Assembly (NCBI RefSeq): GCF_018991925.1
Contig: NW_024735503.1
Coordinates: 4,252,579 to 4,316,578, forward strand
Source of the DNA: Homarus americanus
Taxonomy: Eukaryota > Arthropoda > Malacostraca > Decapoda > Nephropidae
Length of the DNA: 64,000 nt
Direction: 5' to 3'
How positions within the stretch are numbered: position 1 is the stretch's first letter; each line of letters opens with the position of its first letter. Below are positions 23,911 to 34,237 of this stretch, in pieces. Both the position numbers and the translations under genes were made by a program. The notes below the pieces were generated by a model. That model saw nothing but the letters and a program-made list of their open reading frames with translations. It searched no databases and was not told the origin of the DNA.

Positions 23911-24459
23911 ATGGACCAAGCTCACGGGTCCTATGGTGGTACAGCGGCAACGATTATGTCTTTCTACTGTGTATTACGCTTGGGGGCCTTTTGTGGTAAA
24001 AACAAAAATAGGATGAGGGTGTGTTTGCCAGGAGCTGGGGTGGGGGATATAATTGACAGGATGGACAATATCTTGTCTGGTAATGGGAACAAACCCATTA
24101 TCTGCCTCAGTGCAGGAGGCAATGATATTGGCCGGTGTAGGAGTGAAGAGCTTCTTGATAAGTTCAAGGCAGCTATAGATTGTATTAGGACTAAGGGAGG
24201 GATCCCTATCATATGCTGTGTCCTGCCTAGAAGGAGAGTTGGCAGTGAATGGTTGTCAAGGGCAGTTGGTGTCAACGACCGTCTTGACAGATATTGCAAG
24301 TCAATATCAGTCCCATTCATTGACAACTGGGACAACTTCTATGGCAGAAGGGACCTTTATGCTAGGGATGGGGTGCACCTGTCTAGGGATGGAGTAGCAA
24401 CCCTGGCTGGGGCTCTAGAGGGGGCAGTTCAAAAGATATCGAAGTCTTTAAACTGCTAA
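23911..24459 (+). pseudogene. ORF1 remnant with SGNH/GDSL-esterase-like domain (copy A4)
   Basis: The open frame running out of the (TTA)n tract becomes recognisable at RMRVCLPGAGVGDIID. It carries the block III signature GGNDIG (about 24115-24132) and the catalytic Asp-His block DGVHLSRDG (Asp codon at 24367, His codon at 24376). Such an esterase is known in ORF1 of CR1-group elements and is thought to act on lipids or membranes during retrotransposition. The block I GDS motif with the nucleophilic serine, expected shortly before residues LGAFCGKN, is not visible; that stretch is diverged. The N-terminal half is absent. The domain assignment is by motif only. Confidence 0.75.
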
Positions 24460-24467
24460 GAGAACAT

Positions 24468-25520
24468 ATGGGCACGGGGGTGGAGGAGACTGCAGTGGGA
24501 GCGGGTAAACAAAGTGAAAGACTACAGGGAAATAGTGTTAGGAATGATGACAAAACTAAATTAGACAGGGAGTTTAAAACTAAACGCGGTAAGGGAAGGT
24601 CTCAGAACACGACTAACTTAAATGTATACTACGCGAACAGTCGAAGTATGAGAAACAAAATGGATGATATTAGGGCCTTGGTATGTACCGAAAAAATCGA
24701 TATAATTGTATTCACTGAAACATGGATCAACCTAGACACACGTGAGTTACCAGTCGAATACCAAATTGCGGGTTACAAAGTGTTCCATACCGATAGGCAG
24801 ACCAGGAAAGGAGGCGGAGTAGCAATCTATGTTAGGGATAATCTGAAGTGTGAAATAAATAAGGAAATAAAAACTGAGAGGAATACAGAAACAATTTGGA
24901 TAGAATTAAGCGACGGTCGGGAAAAATTAATCACAGGAGTAATATATAGACCTCCCAATCTTGATAGCGTCAATGAGCGACTTATCTGGGATGAAATGCG
25001 CAGGGCTTCCATACACAACAAAGTCTGTATAGTAGGCGACTTTAACCTTGGCCAAATAGATTGGACTGACCTTACGGGTAACTCAGAATCAGAGGATTTT
25101 CTCGAGACGATCCAGGACTGTTTCCTAAGTCAACATATAACCGAACCCACACGGGGTAATAATATACTGGACTTAGTTCTGTCGAACAGAGAAAACCTAA
25201 TTAGCAATGTCGAGGTAGGGAACGAACTTGCAAACAGCGATCACAAAGAAATTCGATTCCAGTTAGATTTTCAGGGCAGACGTAAGGAAAATTCCACTAA
25301 AGTACCAGATTTCAGAAGGGCAAACTTTGACAGTTTAAAGAGGCAGCTGAGAGAGGGGGTGTCGCGCTTGGCTGTGAACCTGACAGATGACACCGACCTG
25401 ATAACGAGATCTGAGATTGCCGAGTTCCACGACAATTTAAATAGTGAGTTACTTAATGCACAAAGGCAGAACATACCATACAAAAACTCAGATCAGACAA
25501 CAATGACCCTAAATGGATAA
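24468..25520 (+). pseudogene. ORF2 part 1: APE-type endonuclease of copy A4
   Basis: Begins at an ATG 8 bp after the ORF1 stop. Endonuclease signatures are in order: YYANSRS (near residue 57), the catalytic FTETW (Glu 84), RKGGGVAIYV (113-122), VIYRPPN (158-164), VGDFN (189-193) and the terminal SDH box (257-259). The nuclease nicks target DNA to prime reverse transcription. The frame is lost near 25485, where sister copy A5 continues with RKLRSNNNDPKW, so the linker and RT lie in other frames. The endonuclease domain itself looks complete. Confidence 0.9.
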
Positions 25521-25612
25521 ATAATTATTTAAAGAACATCATTGGCCAAAGGAAGGCTATAGGTAGAAGGATAAATCGTGGCGAAATTCACCTCCGGGAC
25601 TATTATAGGGTA

Positions 25613-27285
25613 TTGTCGAGTAGGGTAAAAACCGAGATAAGGAAAGCAAAGAGGAATAATGAGGTAAGGATAGCAAGGGAGGCGAAGACAAACCCCAAAG
25701 GATTCTACCAAATGTATCAAACTAAAACACGAGAAAAGATTGGACCAATACAGTCAGACTCAGGCGAGCTCACTGATAACGACGGAGAAATGAGCAATAA
25801 TTTGAATAAATATTTTTCAACAGTTTTCACCACCGAAAATTTAAACATGGTACCCGAGGCACCGACTCTATTCAGAGATAGTGAAGAAAACAAATTAAGT
25901 GAGATTGTAGTGACTAGTAACGATGTTAGTAAGCAAATAGACAAACTAAAGCCTAATAAGTCACCTGGCATCGATGAGATAATTGCCCGAATATTAAAGG
26001 AATGTAAGGAAGAGCTTAGTATGGGCTTAGCAAAGTTGTTTAACATGTCCTTAAAAACAGGTGTAGTACCAGAATCCTGGAGGATAGCAAATGTAATACC
26101 GATTTTCAAGAAGGGGGATAGATCACTATCCTCTAACTACCGTCCAATCAGTCTAACATCAATAGTAGGCAAATTACTGGAAGCAATCATTTCAAACTAT
26201 TCGAAATCACCTGGAGAAGCACCGATCGATCAATGATTCCCAGCATGGCTTCACAAGCGGACGTTCTTGCCTAACTAATCTATTACATTCTTTTCATCAG
26301 TTTTCGAATCGGTGGACGAGGGGCACAATTATGATGTGGTATATCTCGACTTTAGCAAAGCCTTCGACAGAGTCCCCCACGAAAGACTAATTAGAAAGGT
26401 AGAAGCTCATGGCATCAAAGGTGACATCCTTAAATGGATTAGGGCGTGGTTACAGCACAGGAAACAGCGAGTGAGCATTAACGGCACTAAGTCCCATTGG
26501 AGCAACGTCACAAGTGGAGTTCCCCAAGGCTCAGTACTTGGACCATTATTATTTATTATATACATAAACGACATAGATATCGGCATAGACAGCAACATAA
26601 GTAAATTTGCTGATGACACTAAAATAGGACATGTTATCAAATCTGACGAGGACTCCGCAAAACTACAGGAAGATCTAAACAAATTTTTCGAATGGTCTGA
26701 AAAATGGCAGATGAAATTCAACGTCGACAAATGTAAAGTACTCAGTATAGGAGATGTAAACAGGGAATCAGATACCAGATGAACAACGATGCCATAGAGA
26801 AATCCGACTGCGATAGAGATTTAGGAGTAATGATAAGTAGGAACCTTAAGCCAAGTAAACAATGTGTTTTTGCTCGTAACAAGGCTAATAAAGTACTTGG
26901 GTTCATACAAAGGAGTGTTAGTTACAAGACTAGCGAGGTCATCCTAAAACTGTATCTTGCTCTTGTGAGACCACACCTGGATTACGCAGTTCAGTTCTGG
27001 TCACCGTATTACAGAATGGATATAGAATCCTTGGAAAGAATTCAAAGGAGAATGACAAGACTAATCCCGGGCATTAGGAACCTTGAGTATAGAGACAGGT
27101 TAAAGCATCTTAATTTGCACTCCCTTGTGAGACGTAGAGCGAGGGGCGACCTGATAGAGGTGTATAAGTGGAAGGCAGGGCTAAACAAAGGGGACATTAC
27201 AAAGGTACTCAAACTATCCAAGCAGGAGCGAACTCGTAACAATGGTTTTAAATTAGACAAATTTAGATTTAGGCGTAGTGGATGA
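25613..27285 (+). pseudogene. ORF2 part 2: reverse transcriptase of copy A4, frameshifted
   Basis: Three blocks. Block 25613-26236 has the basic linker and RT fingers (ANVIPIFKKGDRS, NYRPISLTS). Block 26312-26782 has motif A (VVYLDFSKAFDRVPH), motif B (SGVPQGSVLGPLLF) and the FADD catalytic box at residues 99-102. Block 26779-27285 has the thumb and C-terminal region (VRPHLDYAVQFW). Frameshifts lie near 26195 and 26765. A deletion near 27280 removes the conserved REIGKHWFGN segment, after which EWNKLPNIII is still readable in another frame. Confidence 0.9.
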
Positions 27286-27460
27286 ATGGAACAAGTTACC
27301 AAATATCATCATTAACTAGAATACGCTGAATTGCTTCAAACATAGGTTGGATGCTCATATGAGCAATAGGGGTTGGGTGTAAACGGGACTGCCCAGTATG
27401 GGCCAATAGGCCCGCTGCAGTTTCCTCCATTCTTATGTTCTTATGTTCACCTTACTGTAT

Positions 27461-29494
27461 GACCTGATCACGAGATCTGAGGTTGAACAATTTAAATGAT
27501 GAGTTACTTAATGCACAAAGGCAGAACATACCATACAGAAAACTCAGATCAAACAACAATGACCCTAAATGGATAAATAATTATTTAAAGAATAGTATTG
27601 GACAAAGGAAGGCTATAGGTAGGAGAATAAATCGTGGTGAAGTCTACCACCGAGAATATTATAAGGCATTGGCCGGTAGGGTTAAGACTGAGATAAGAAA
27701 AGCAAAGAGGAATATTGAGCTGAAGGTAGCAAGGGAGGCGAAGTCAAACCCCAAGGGATTCTATCAAATGTATGAAACTAAAACACGAGAAAAGATTGGG
27801 CCAATACAGTCAGATACCGGGGAGCTAACTGAAAACGACGGAGAAATGAGCAATAATCTGAATAAATATTTTTCAACAGTTTTCACCACCGAAAATTTAA
27901 ACATGATACCCGAGGCACCGACTTTATACAGAGATAGTGAAGAAAATAAATTAAGCGAGATAGTAGTGACTAGTAACGATGTGAGTAAGCAAATAGACAA
28001 ACTAAAGCCTAATAAGTCACCAGGTCCCGATGAGATATTTGTCAGAGTATTAAAGGAATGTAAGGAAGAGCTTAGTATGCCCTTAGCAAAGTTGTTTAAC
28101 ATGTCCTTAAAAACGAGTGTAGTACGAAAATCCTGGAGGATAGCGAATGTAATACCGATTTTCAAGACGGGAGATAGATCACTATCCTCTAACTACCGTC
28201 TAATCAGTCTAACATCAATTGTAGGCAAATTACTGGAAGCAATCATTTCAAACTTTATTCGAAATCACCTGGAGAAGCACAAGTTGATCAATGATTCCCG
28301 ACATGACTTCACAAGCGGGTGTTCATGTCTAAGTAATCTATTAACATTCTTTTCATCTGTTTTCGAATCAGTGGACGAGGGGCACAATTATGATATGGCT
28401 ATCTCGACTTTAGCAAAGCCTTCGACAGAGTCCCCCACGAAAGACTAATAAGAAAAGTGGAGGCTCATGGCATTAAAGGAGATATTGTAAAATGGATTAG
28501 GGCGTGGTTACAGGACAGGAAACAGCGAGTGAGCATTAACTGTACTAAATCCGATTGGAGCAACGTCACTAATGGAGTTCCCCAAGGCTCGGTACTTGGA
28601 CCATTATTATTTATAATATGCATAAACGACATAGATATCGGCGTAGACAGCAACGTAAGTAAATTTGCTGATGACACTAAAATAGGGCGTGTAATTAAAT
28701 CTGACGAGGACTCCGCAAAACTACAGGAAGATCTAAAAAAAAATCAAATGGTCTGAAAAATGGCAGATGAAATTCAATGTGGACAAATGTAAAGTACTCA
28801 GTGTAAGAGATGTAAACAGGGAAACCAGATACCAGATGAACAACGATGTTATTGAGAAATCCGACTGCGAAAAAGATTTAGGAGTAATGATAAGTAGGAA
28901 TCTTAAGCCAAGTAAACAATGTGTATTTGCTCGAAACAAGGCTAATGAAGTATTTGGGTTCATTTTAAGGATTGTTAGTTACAAGACTAGCGAGGTCATC
29001 CTAAAACTATATCTTGCTCCTGTGAGACCTCACTTGGGTTACGCAGTTCACTTCTGGTGACCGTATTACAGAATGGAAAGAATTTAGAGGAGAATGACAA
29101 GACTAATCCCGGGCATTAGGAACCTTGAGTATAGAGACAGGTTAAAGCACTCCCTCGAGAGACGTAGAGTGAGGGGAGTATAAATGGAAGTCAGGGCTAA
29201 ACAAAGGGGACATGACAAAGGTACTCAAGCTATCCAACCAGGAGCGAACTCGTAACAATGGTTTTAAATCAGACAAATTTAGATTTAGGCGCGAAATAGG
29301 TAAACATTGGTTTGGAAATAGAGTAGTGGACGAGTGGAACAAGTTACCAAACATCATCATTAACTCGAATACGTTGGATAGCTTCAAACATAGGTTGGGT
29401 GGATATATGAGCAATAGGGGTTGGGTGTAAATGGGACTGCCCAGTATGGACCAATAGGCCCGCTGCAGTTTCCTCCATTCTTATGATCTTATGT
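27461..29494 (+). mobile_element. CR1-like non-LTR retrotransposon (family A, copy A5), head-to-tail with A4
   Basis: Starts within the ORF2 linker (DLITRSEVEQ, matching 25396 onward in A4), only about 12 bp after the octamer tail of A4. It runs to its own 3' end at 29494, where the octamer is degenerate (TTATGATCTTATG). Open blocks 27483-28448, 28457-28756, 28767-29060 and 29212-29430 carry linker, RT motif A (frameshifted near 28397), motif B (NGVPQGSVLGPLLF), FADD box and C-terminus ending SNRGWV. There is a deletion of about 60 bp in the thumb region near 29075-29170. Confidence 0.9.
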
Positions 29495-29756
29495 GTCCTG
29501 AATTCACCCTCAAGCCCAGGACAGGTGTGAGAAGGGTGTTAGATAAATAGATAGATGGATAGATAGAGTGTGGTAGGGTTAGGGAGTTTCACCTTAAATC
29601 TGATGACCTGACCTTTAAGACGTGTTGGGGTTTAACCTTTGACCTCTGTCGTAAACCACGAGTCGTAGGTGACCTCAACTCAGCCAGTGTACTCACCTTT
29701 ACCGCTCACCTGATGTAATACAGGGTGTCCCCTAAGTCTCTACTCCTGAACATTTC

Positions 29757-29830
29757 TTTGAACACCTGAAAATTCGCCACCCAGCTTATTTCACCTGAAG
29801 ATTAATTACCCTAACGGTACCTGGGGAGAT
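29757..29830. repeat. Inverted-repeat (MITE-like) element, copy h, left part
   Basis: AACACCTGAAAATTCGCC, then CAGCTTATTTCACCTGAAG and ATTAATTACCCTAACGGTAC. This closely matches the left arm of the element at 57673. The right arm is absent where a GGTGAT repeat begins. Confidence 0.6.
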
Positions 29831-29831
29831 A

Positions 29832-30018
29832 CTGGTGATGGTGGTGGTGATAGTAGTGGTGGTGATAGTAGTGGTGGTGATAATGGCGGTGGTGATAATG
29901 GCGGTGGTGATAATGGTAATGGTGGTGGTGATTGTGGTGGTGGTGGTGATAGTACTGGTGGCGATAGTGGTAGTGGTGATAATGGCGGTGGTGATAGTAG
30001 TGGTGGTGATGGTGGTAA
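29832..30018. repeat. GGTGAT/GGTGATAAT microsatellite
   Basis: Imperfect tandem run of TGGTGATAGTAG and TGGTGATAATGGCGG words. The Val/Met-rich and Thr/Ile-rich open frames on the two strands are artefacts of the repeat. Confidence 0.92.
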
Positions 30019-30138
30019 TTTTGCCTCGACTACATGGAGACACTGTTATCAGCCTCTAACTTGTTATCGGCGTGTTGTTCCTATAAAATAGTTGTGGCAT
30101 GATAACAGTTCTGGCATCCGCTGCTGCATGCTGATAAC

Positions 30139-30276
30139 ACCACCACCACCACCACCACCACCACCACCACCACCACCACTACACCACCACTACACCACCA
30201 CCACCACCACCACCACCACCACCACCACCACCACCACCACCACCACCACCACTACTACCACCACCACCACCACTAC
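30139..30276. repeat. (CAC)n microsatellite
   Basis: Two long ACC/CAC triplet runs separated by TACACCACCACTACACC. Confidence 0.95.
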
Positions 30277-30327
30277 TAGTAACACAATTAATTATTAGTA
30301 CTGATACTAATACTCCTAGAGGAAGAA

Positions 30328-30349
30328 CTACTACTACTACTACTACTAC
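30328..30349. repeat. (CTA)n tract at 3' end of element E1
   Basis: Six to seven CTA triplets immediately beyond the poly-T (poly-A on the element strand) that ends element E1. Confidence 0.9.
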
Positions 30350-30471
30350 AACTTTTTTTTTTTTAGAGTTGATGGCCTCCAGCCTCCCCCAATAGCCACA
30401 CCTTCGCCACCATTTAATTACCTTAATATTAAATATCCTAATACATAAGTAGCTATCCTATCTGTGTTAAA

Positions 30472-31143
30472 TTAGTTGAGCCGCAGATCTATGCGGCATT
30501 CAGTGACAGTAGCCTCATAGTCAATATCTGCGGCAGTTGTCGGAGTTGGGGCAGAAGCTCTCGTTCCCCTGAGGCAGAGCAAAGCCGACCGAAGGAGAGA
30601 GAAAGACAGTCGACATCTCATCCAGGCTGTAACGAAACTTCTGGGCTGCTGCTTCTGTTCGGAGATCACCTCCGCAAGTCTGGCGTAGAAACATCTTGCA
30701 CTTGGTCCCATCCCACCAGAGGTTGTGAATACTAGAGGAGTGAAGCTGCCTTGATCAACGTTTTGGATTCTCTCTCCACATGCCCTTATCTTGTCGGTCT
30801 CGTTCCTCCTATGTGCAGCATCGAGAGCTAGGTTACGGTGACATGCGGCCATGGGATAAAAAATCCTGATGTCGAAGAAAGCTCGCTGTCCCCGCGTCCA
30901 GAATCCTCGAGCACCGACGTCAACACGGGCTTCGTTAGATGTGTTTGAAGTCCTATGTTGGAAGATCTCACCATCCAATGGAAGGAGGGTCGGTTCTACC
31001 ATGACATCCCGGCAGATTTCCTTCAACATATTTGCTGTAAGGTCCCTTACTTCGTCATGCATCATGCATATGAAGCCCCCTTTCTTGCACACCATGGCGT
31101 GATCGCCGTCATAGGAAGAGCCGCACACGCATTGGGAGGGCAA
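30472..31143 (-). pseudogene. CCHC knuckle and restriction-like endonuclease of element E1 (detached frame)
   Basis: The open block holds a zinc-knuckle pattern C5-x-C7-x7-H15-x3-C19, then KKGGF and a region with Asp 75 (ARVDV) and Asp 91 followed by Arg (FFDIRIF). This arrangement fits the PD-(D/E)xK-like nuclease at the C-terminus of R2/R4-type elements, which nicks the target site. It is separated from the RT by the frameshift near 31228. The sister copy E2 has the same region joined in one open frame. Confidence 0.75.
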
Positions 31144-31220
31144 ACCTTCTACTGGCCGACCGTACCTTAGAGCAATGGCATCTGTAAATTCTTGTTTGTT
31201 AAGACTGAAACCATTTGCCC

Positions 31221-32996
31221 TTATCGGTAGCTACTTTTTTTCAAATTTTCTGGAACCTGCAGCAACAGTTGCTGCAACTTATCATTTTGGCAGTGCTGTC
31301 GATCTGTCGTAATGGACCTACGAATCTCGTTTACTTCACTGGTCTCGACCTCCCCTGTTGCGTTCTGGGCTATTATGTGGTCGGTGAGGGCTGCCGTGAG
31401 CTTAAGTGAATTTTGATGTTCGGTGGCAGCAATCTCCTCTGGATTGGTTAGTCCCATCCCTCCCAGTCTTGATGGAAGTGTAAGAAGTGCTCTTTCTGCT
31501 GGGGTTAAGTGAGTGTGTTTCACTAATTTGTGAATGAACTTGACACTGATAGCTTCTTCCAGAGGGTGGAGAAGGGGTCCGATATCAGGGATAGTGCACA
31601 TCAGGTAGTTCCAGTGATGCTTGACTCCATGGGTGAATGCAGCAAAAGCCGCATGTGGCTCTGTGTTAGCAATCTCAGACAGGGTTTGGATTTCCCTAAC
31701 CCACTCATTCACCTTTCCCGCTACGTACTCGGTCTTGAAGTCCGTAGTGCCAATTACTGCGCCTAGATGTCTTTGGCCGTCCTTAGTTATTTTGACCTCA
31801 CTTCCGCCAAAAACCTCCAATGCCCGTTCATAATGTTCTGGCTTCACGATGAGGAAGGACTTGCTGGCGTTTGGGTGGTACCCTATTTGTGGACCTTGCG
31901 ATGTTACCAGGTCCCACCACTTTTTGATGTCCTCCACTTTTCCTGCTCCTGTAAGGTCGTCAGCATACGCCACTTGTTTGACCCCAGTTGTTTCAAATTT
32001 TATTTCTTGTTGGAGCACTGTTGGGCCTATTGCATACATTGCCATTGCAACAGGGTCCCCCTGTGTTGTTCTCTCGGTTGACTGTAAGATGGTATCACCT
32101 CGTAGGGCCTTGTTGTTTACTATATAAAGTTCTGATGGATTTCTATAGGAGTTTTCAACGTACATTGCAAAGCTTGGACACTTGATCTTGCTGTTGTGCA
32201 GTGCGGCCTTGCGGTTAAGTATGTTGAATGCGTTTGAAGCGTCGACCAGGAGAACGGCCTCACAATCACGTTGCTCAAATATCGTTCTCATGGCGTGAAT
32301 GGCAGCTTCCCCTCCAGCTTGTTGGCCTGCACAAACTTGCAGGTTCCCTGCTGCTGCCCTGACATCGTCCTTTACCACCTCCATTATGCATTTTCCGATG
32401 ATTCGCCTCAGCACTTCCCCCACTCCTATTGGCCTACATCCTGGATTCTTATCCAGGGGAATGAGGCGGCAGGCCGTCAGAGCATGAAGGTGATGGCAGC
32501 ATGAGGATGCCAGCTTTCTTGCAAGGACGGCAATGGCCGTGCAGAGATCACTTGCTGCGGGGCCAAACTTGTTAGTGCTGAGGATGACTCTCCATCCGTT
32601 TGCACCCAGACCTGAAGGGCCGGCACCTCCCTGAGTCTTCCGTGCCTTTTTCCACACCATCCCTCCTGTTATTTTCTCGAACAGGACAGCATTTGGTGGG
32701 ATATAGGCATCCTGAAACCTGATGCCTTCGTCATCACTTGCAGAGGGATGTTTTTCTTTCAGTTGTTTTAATGTCTCTCTGTTTATTGGCAGGACCCCAC
32801 CGGTGGATTCCTCTGTGAGAGATCTTACCGCCAAAGACACTTTTCCCACACGCATTTTGTTTCCAAACTTCCTTGCAGCATCATCGGTGTTTTGCTTTCC
32901 CTCTCCTGCAGATTTTAGTCTCTCCTGCAGTGTTCTTGCTTCACATAGGAGATCATCAAGGGCCCCCTTCTGCCGCAGTGTCAGTCTTCTCTTCAT
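31221..32996 (-). CDS. Reverse transcriptase of element E1 (591 codons, frameshifted before the nuclease)
   Basis: Starts at MKRRLTLRQK; a TAG lies 11 codons upstream in the same frame, so this Met is a reasonable start, though the element may be 5' truncated. RT signatures: RLIPLDKNPGCRPIGVG (177-193), motif A LLVDASNAFN (Asp 252), motif B TTQGDPVAMAMYAIG (QGD 312-314), and catalytic YADD (344-347). Motif B differs from the usual PQGSPLSP/PQGSVLGP form. No N-terminal zinc fingers are visible. Relative to copy E2, a deletion of about 43 bp near 31228 shifts the frame, ending it after PENLKKSSYR and detaching the C-terminal nuclease. The RT portion itself is uninterrupted. Clade assignment beyond 'RLE-type' is uncertain. 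Confidence 0.85.
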   Translation of the reverse strand: MKRRLTLRQKGALDDLLCEARTLQERLKSAGEGKQNTDDAARKFGNKMRVGKVSLAVRSLTEESTGGVLPINRETLKQLKEKHPSASDDEGIRFQDAYIPPNAVLFEKITGGMVWKKARKTQGGAGPSGLGANGWRVILSTNKFGPAASDLCTAIAVLARKLASSCCHHLHALTACRLIPLDKNPGCRPIGVGEVLRRIIGKCIMEVVKDDVRAAAGNLQVCAGQQAGGEAAIHAMRTIFEQRDCEAVLLVDASNAFNILNRKAALHNSKIKCPSFAMYVENSYRNPSELYIVNNKALRGDTILQSTERTTQGDPVAMAMYAIGPTVLQQEIKFETTGVKQVAYADDLTGAGKVEDIKKWWDLVTSQGPQIGYHPNASKSFLIVKPEHYERALEVFGGSEVKITKDGQRHLGAVIGTTDFKTEYVAGKVNEWVREIQTLSEIANTEPHAAFAAFTHGVKHHWNYLMCTIPDIGPLLHPLEEAISVKFIHKLVKHTHLTPAERALLTLPSRLGGMGLTNPEEIAATEHQNSLKLTAALTDHIIAQNATGEVETSEVNEIRRSITTDRQHCQNDKLQQLLLQVPENLKKSSYR

Positions 32997-33023
32997 TGCT
33001 GCCGCATTTTCTTTGTGCTTAGT

Positions 33024-33080
<57 letters not shown>
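33024..33080. repeat. (CTA)n microsatellite between elements E1 and E2
   Basis: About 18 CTA triplets. It touches the 5' end of E1 on one side and lies 4-5 bp from the poly-A end of E2 on the other. Confidence 0.96.
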
Positions 33081-33082
33081 CT

Positions 33083-34237
33083 ATTTTTTTTTATATGGCC
33101 TCCAGCCTCCCCCAATAGCCACACCTTCGCCACCATTTATTTACCTTAATATTAAATATCCTAATACATAATAAGCTATCCTATCTGTGTTAAATTAGTT
33201 GAGCCGCAGATCTATGCGGCATTCGGTGACTGTAGCCTCATAGTCAATATCTGCAGCAGTTGTCGGAGTAGGGGCAGAAGCTCTCGTTCCCCTGAGGCAG
33301 AGCAAAGCCGACCGAAGGAGAGAGAAGGACAGTCGACATCTCATCCAGGCTGTAACATAACTTCTGGGCTGCTGCTTCTGTTCGGAGATCAACTCCGCGA
33401 GTCTGGCGTAGAAACATCTTGCACTTGGTCCCATCCCACCAGAGGTTGTGAACACTAGAGGAGTGAAGCTGCCTTGATCAACGTTTTGAATTCTCTCCCC
33501 ATACTCCCTTCTCTTGTCGTTCTCGTTCCTCCTATGTGCAGCATCGAGAGCTAGGTTACGGTGACAAGTGGCCATGGGATCAAAAATCCTGATGTCGAAG
33601 AAAGCTCGCTGTCCCCGCGTCCAGAATCCTCGAGCACTGACGTCCACACGGGCTTTGTTAGATGTGTTTGAAGTCCTGTGTTGGAAGATCTCACCATCTA
33701 GTGGAAGGAGGGTCGGTTCTACCATGACGTCCCGGCAGATTTCCTTCAACATATTTGCTGTGAGATCCCTTACCTCGTCATGCCTCATGCAAATGAAGCC
33801 CCCCTTCTTGCAGACCATGGGGTGATCGCCATCATAGGAAGAGCCACACACGCATTGGGAGGGCAAACCATCCACTGGCCAACCGTACCTTAGAGCAATG
33901 GCATCTGTAAATTCTTGTTTGTTAAGGCTGAAACCATTTGCCCTTATCGGTAACGTAGTTAACCAGTTCGAGGCGCCCATCTCCTGCGCTATAGCTACTT
34001 TTTTTGTCAAATTTTCTGGAACCTGCAGCAATAGTTGCTGCAACATGTCATTTTGGCAGTGCTGCCGATCTGTTGTAATGGCCCTACAGATCTTATTTAC
34101 TTCGCTAGTGTCCACTTCCCCTGATGCATTCTGGGCTATTATGTGGTCAGTGAGGGCTGCCGTGAGCTTAAGTGAATTTTGATGTTCAGTGTTAGCAATC
34201 TCCTCTGGATTAGTTAGTCCCATCCCTCCCTGTCTTG
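33083..34237 (-). mobile_element. RLE-type non-LTR retrotransposon, 3' part (family E, copy E2)
   Basis: Minus strand, 5' truncated at 34237, where similarity to E1 (GTCTTGATGGAAGTG) ends and a short TTACTACC follows. The 3' end has the same UTR and a poly-A run as E1. The order E2-(CTA)n-E1 on the plus strand is a tandem arrangement of two siblings. Confidence 0.88.
33195..34223 (-). CDS. C-terminal RT region, CCHC knuckle and RLE nuclease of element E2
   Basis: A 342-codon frame open from the truncation point: MGLTNPEEIA (post-RT region), ANGFSLNKQEF, then the zinc knuckle CVCGSSYDGDHPMVC, then ARVDVSARGFWTRG and FFDIRIFDPMA with the paired Asp residues expected of a restriction-like nuclease, and a conserved GSFTPLVFTTSGGMGP block. 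The reading frame is intact through the region deleted in E1. The RT core is missing, so this is a fragment. Identity to E1 is high by eye, suggesting recent amplification. Confidence 0.8.
   Translation of the reverse strand: MGLTNPEEIANTEHQNSLKLTAALTDHIIAQNASGEVDTSEVNKICRAITTDRQHCQNDMLQQLLLQVPENLTKKVAIAQEMGASNWLTTLPIRANGFSLNKQEFTDAIALRYGWPVDGLPSQCVCGSSYDGDHPMVCKKGGFICMRHDEVRDLTANMLKEICRDVMVEPTLLPLDGEIFQHRTSNTSNKARVDVSARGFWTRGQRAFFDIRIFDPMATCHRNLALDAAHRRNENDKRREYGERIQNVDQGSFTPLVFTTSGGMGPSARCFYARLAELISEQKQQPRSYVTAWMRCRLSFSLLRSALLCLRGTRASAPTPTTAADIDYEATVTECRIDLRLN

Larger units (their letters stand above)
23905..27448 (+). mobile_element. CR1-like non-LTR retrotransposon (family A, copy A4), most complete copy
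   Basis: About 3.5 kb on the plus strand. In order: C-terminal part of ORF1 with an SGNH/GDSL-esterase-like domain; an 8-bp gap; ORF2 with an APE-type endonuclease, linker and reverse transcriptase; a very short 3' UTR; and the 3' terminal TTATGTTC octamer repeated twice (27433-27448). This order and the octamer tail fit the CR1/L2 group. The 5' end stops at a (TTA)n tract, so ORF1's N-terminus is missing. ORF2 is broken by several frameshifts and a 3' deletion, so it is a relic. Confidence 0.92.
30353..33023 (-). mobile_element. Non-LTR retrotransposon with restriction-like endonuclease (family E, copy E1)
   Basis: About 2.67 kb, minus strand, ending in a poly-A run (poly-T at 30353-30364 on the plus strand). 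The order RT, then CCHC knuckle, then PD-(D/E)xK-like nuclease is that of the early-branching R2/R4-type elements, which lack an APE nuclease. Both ends abut (CTA)n DNA (30328-30349 and 33024-33079), suggesting insertion into this microsatellite. The 3' UTR (GGCCTCCAGCCTCCCCCAAT on the plus strand) is shared with E2. Confidence 0.85.

Noticed and set aside
29835..30059. Val/Met-rich membrane-like peptide
   Set aside because: Translation of a GGTGAT microsatellite; the opposite strand is equally open.
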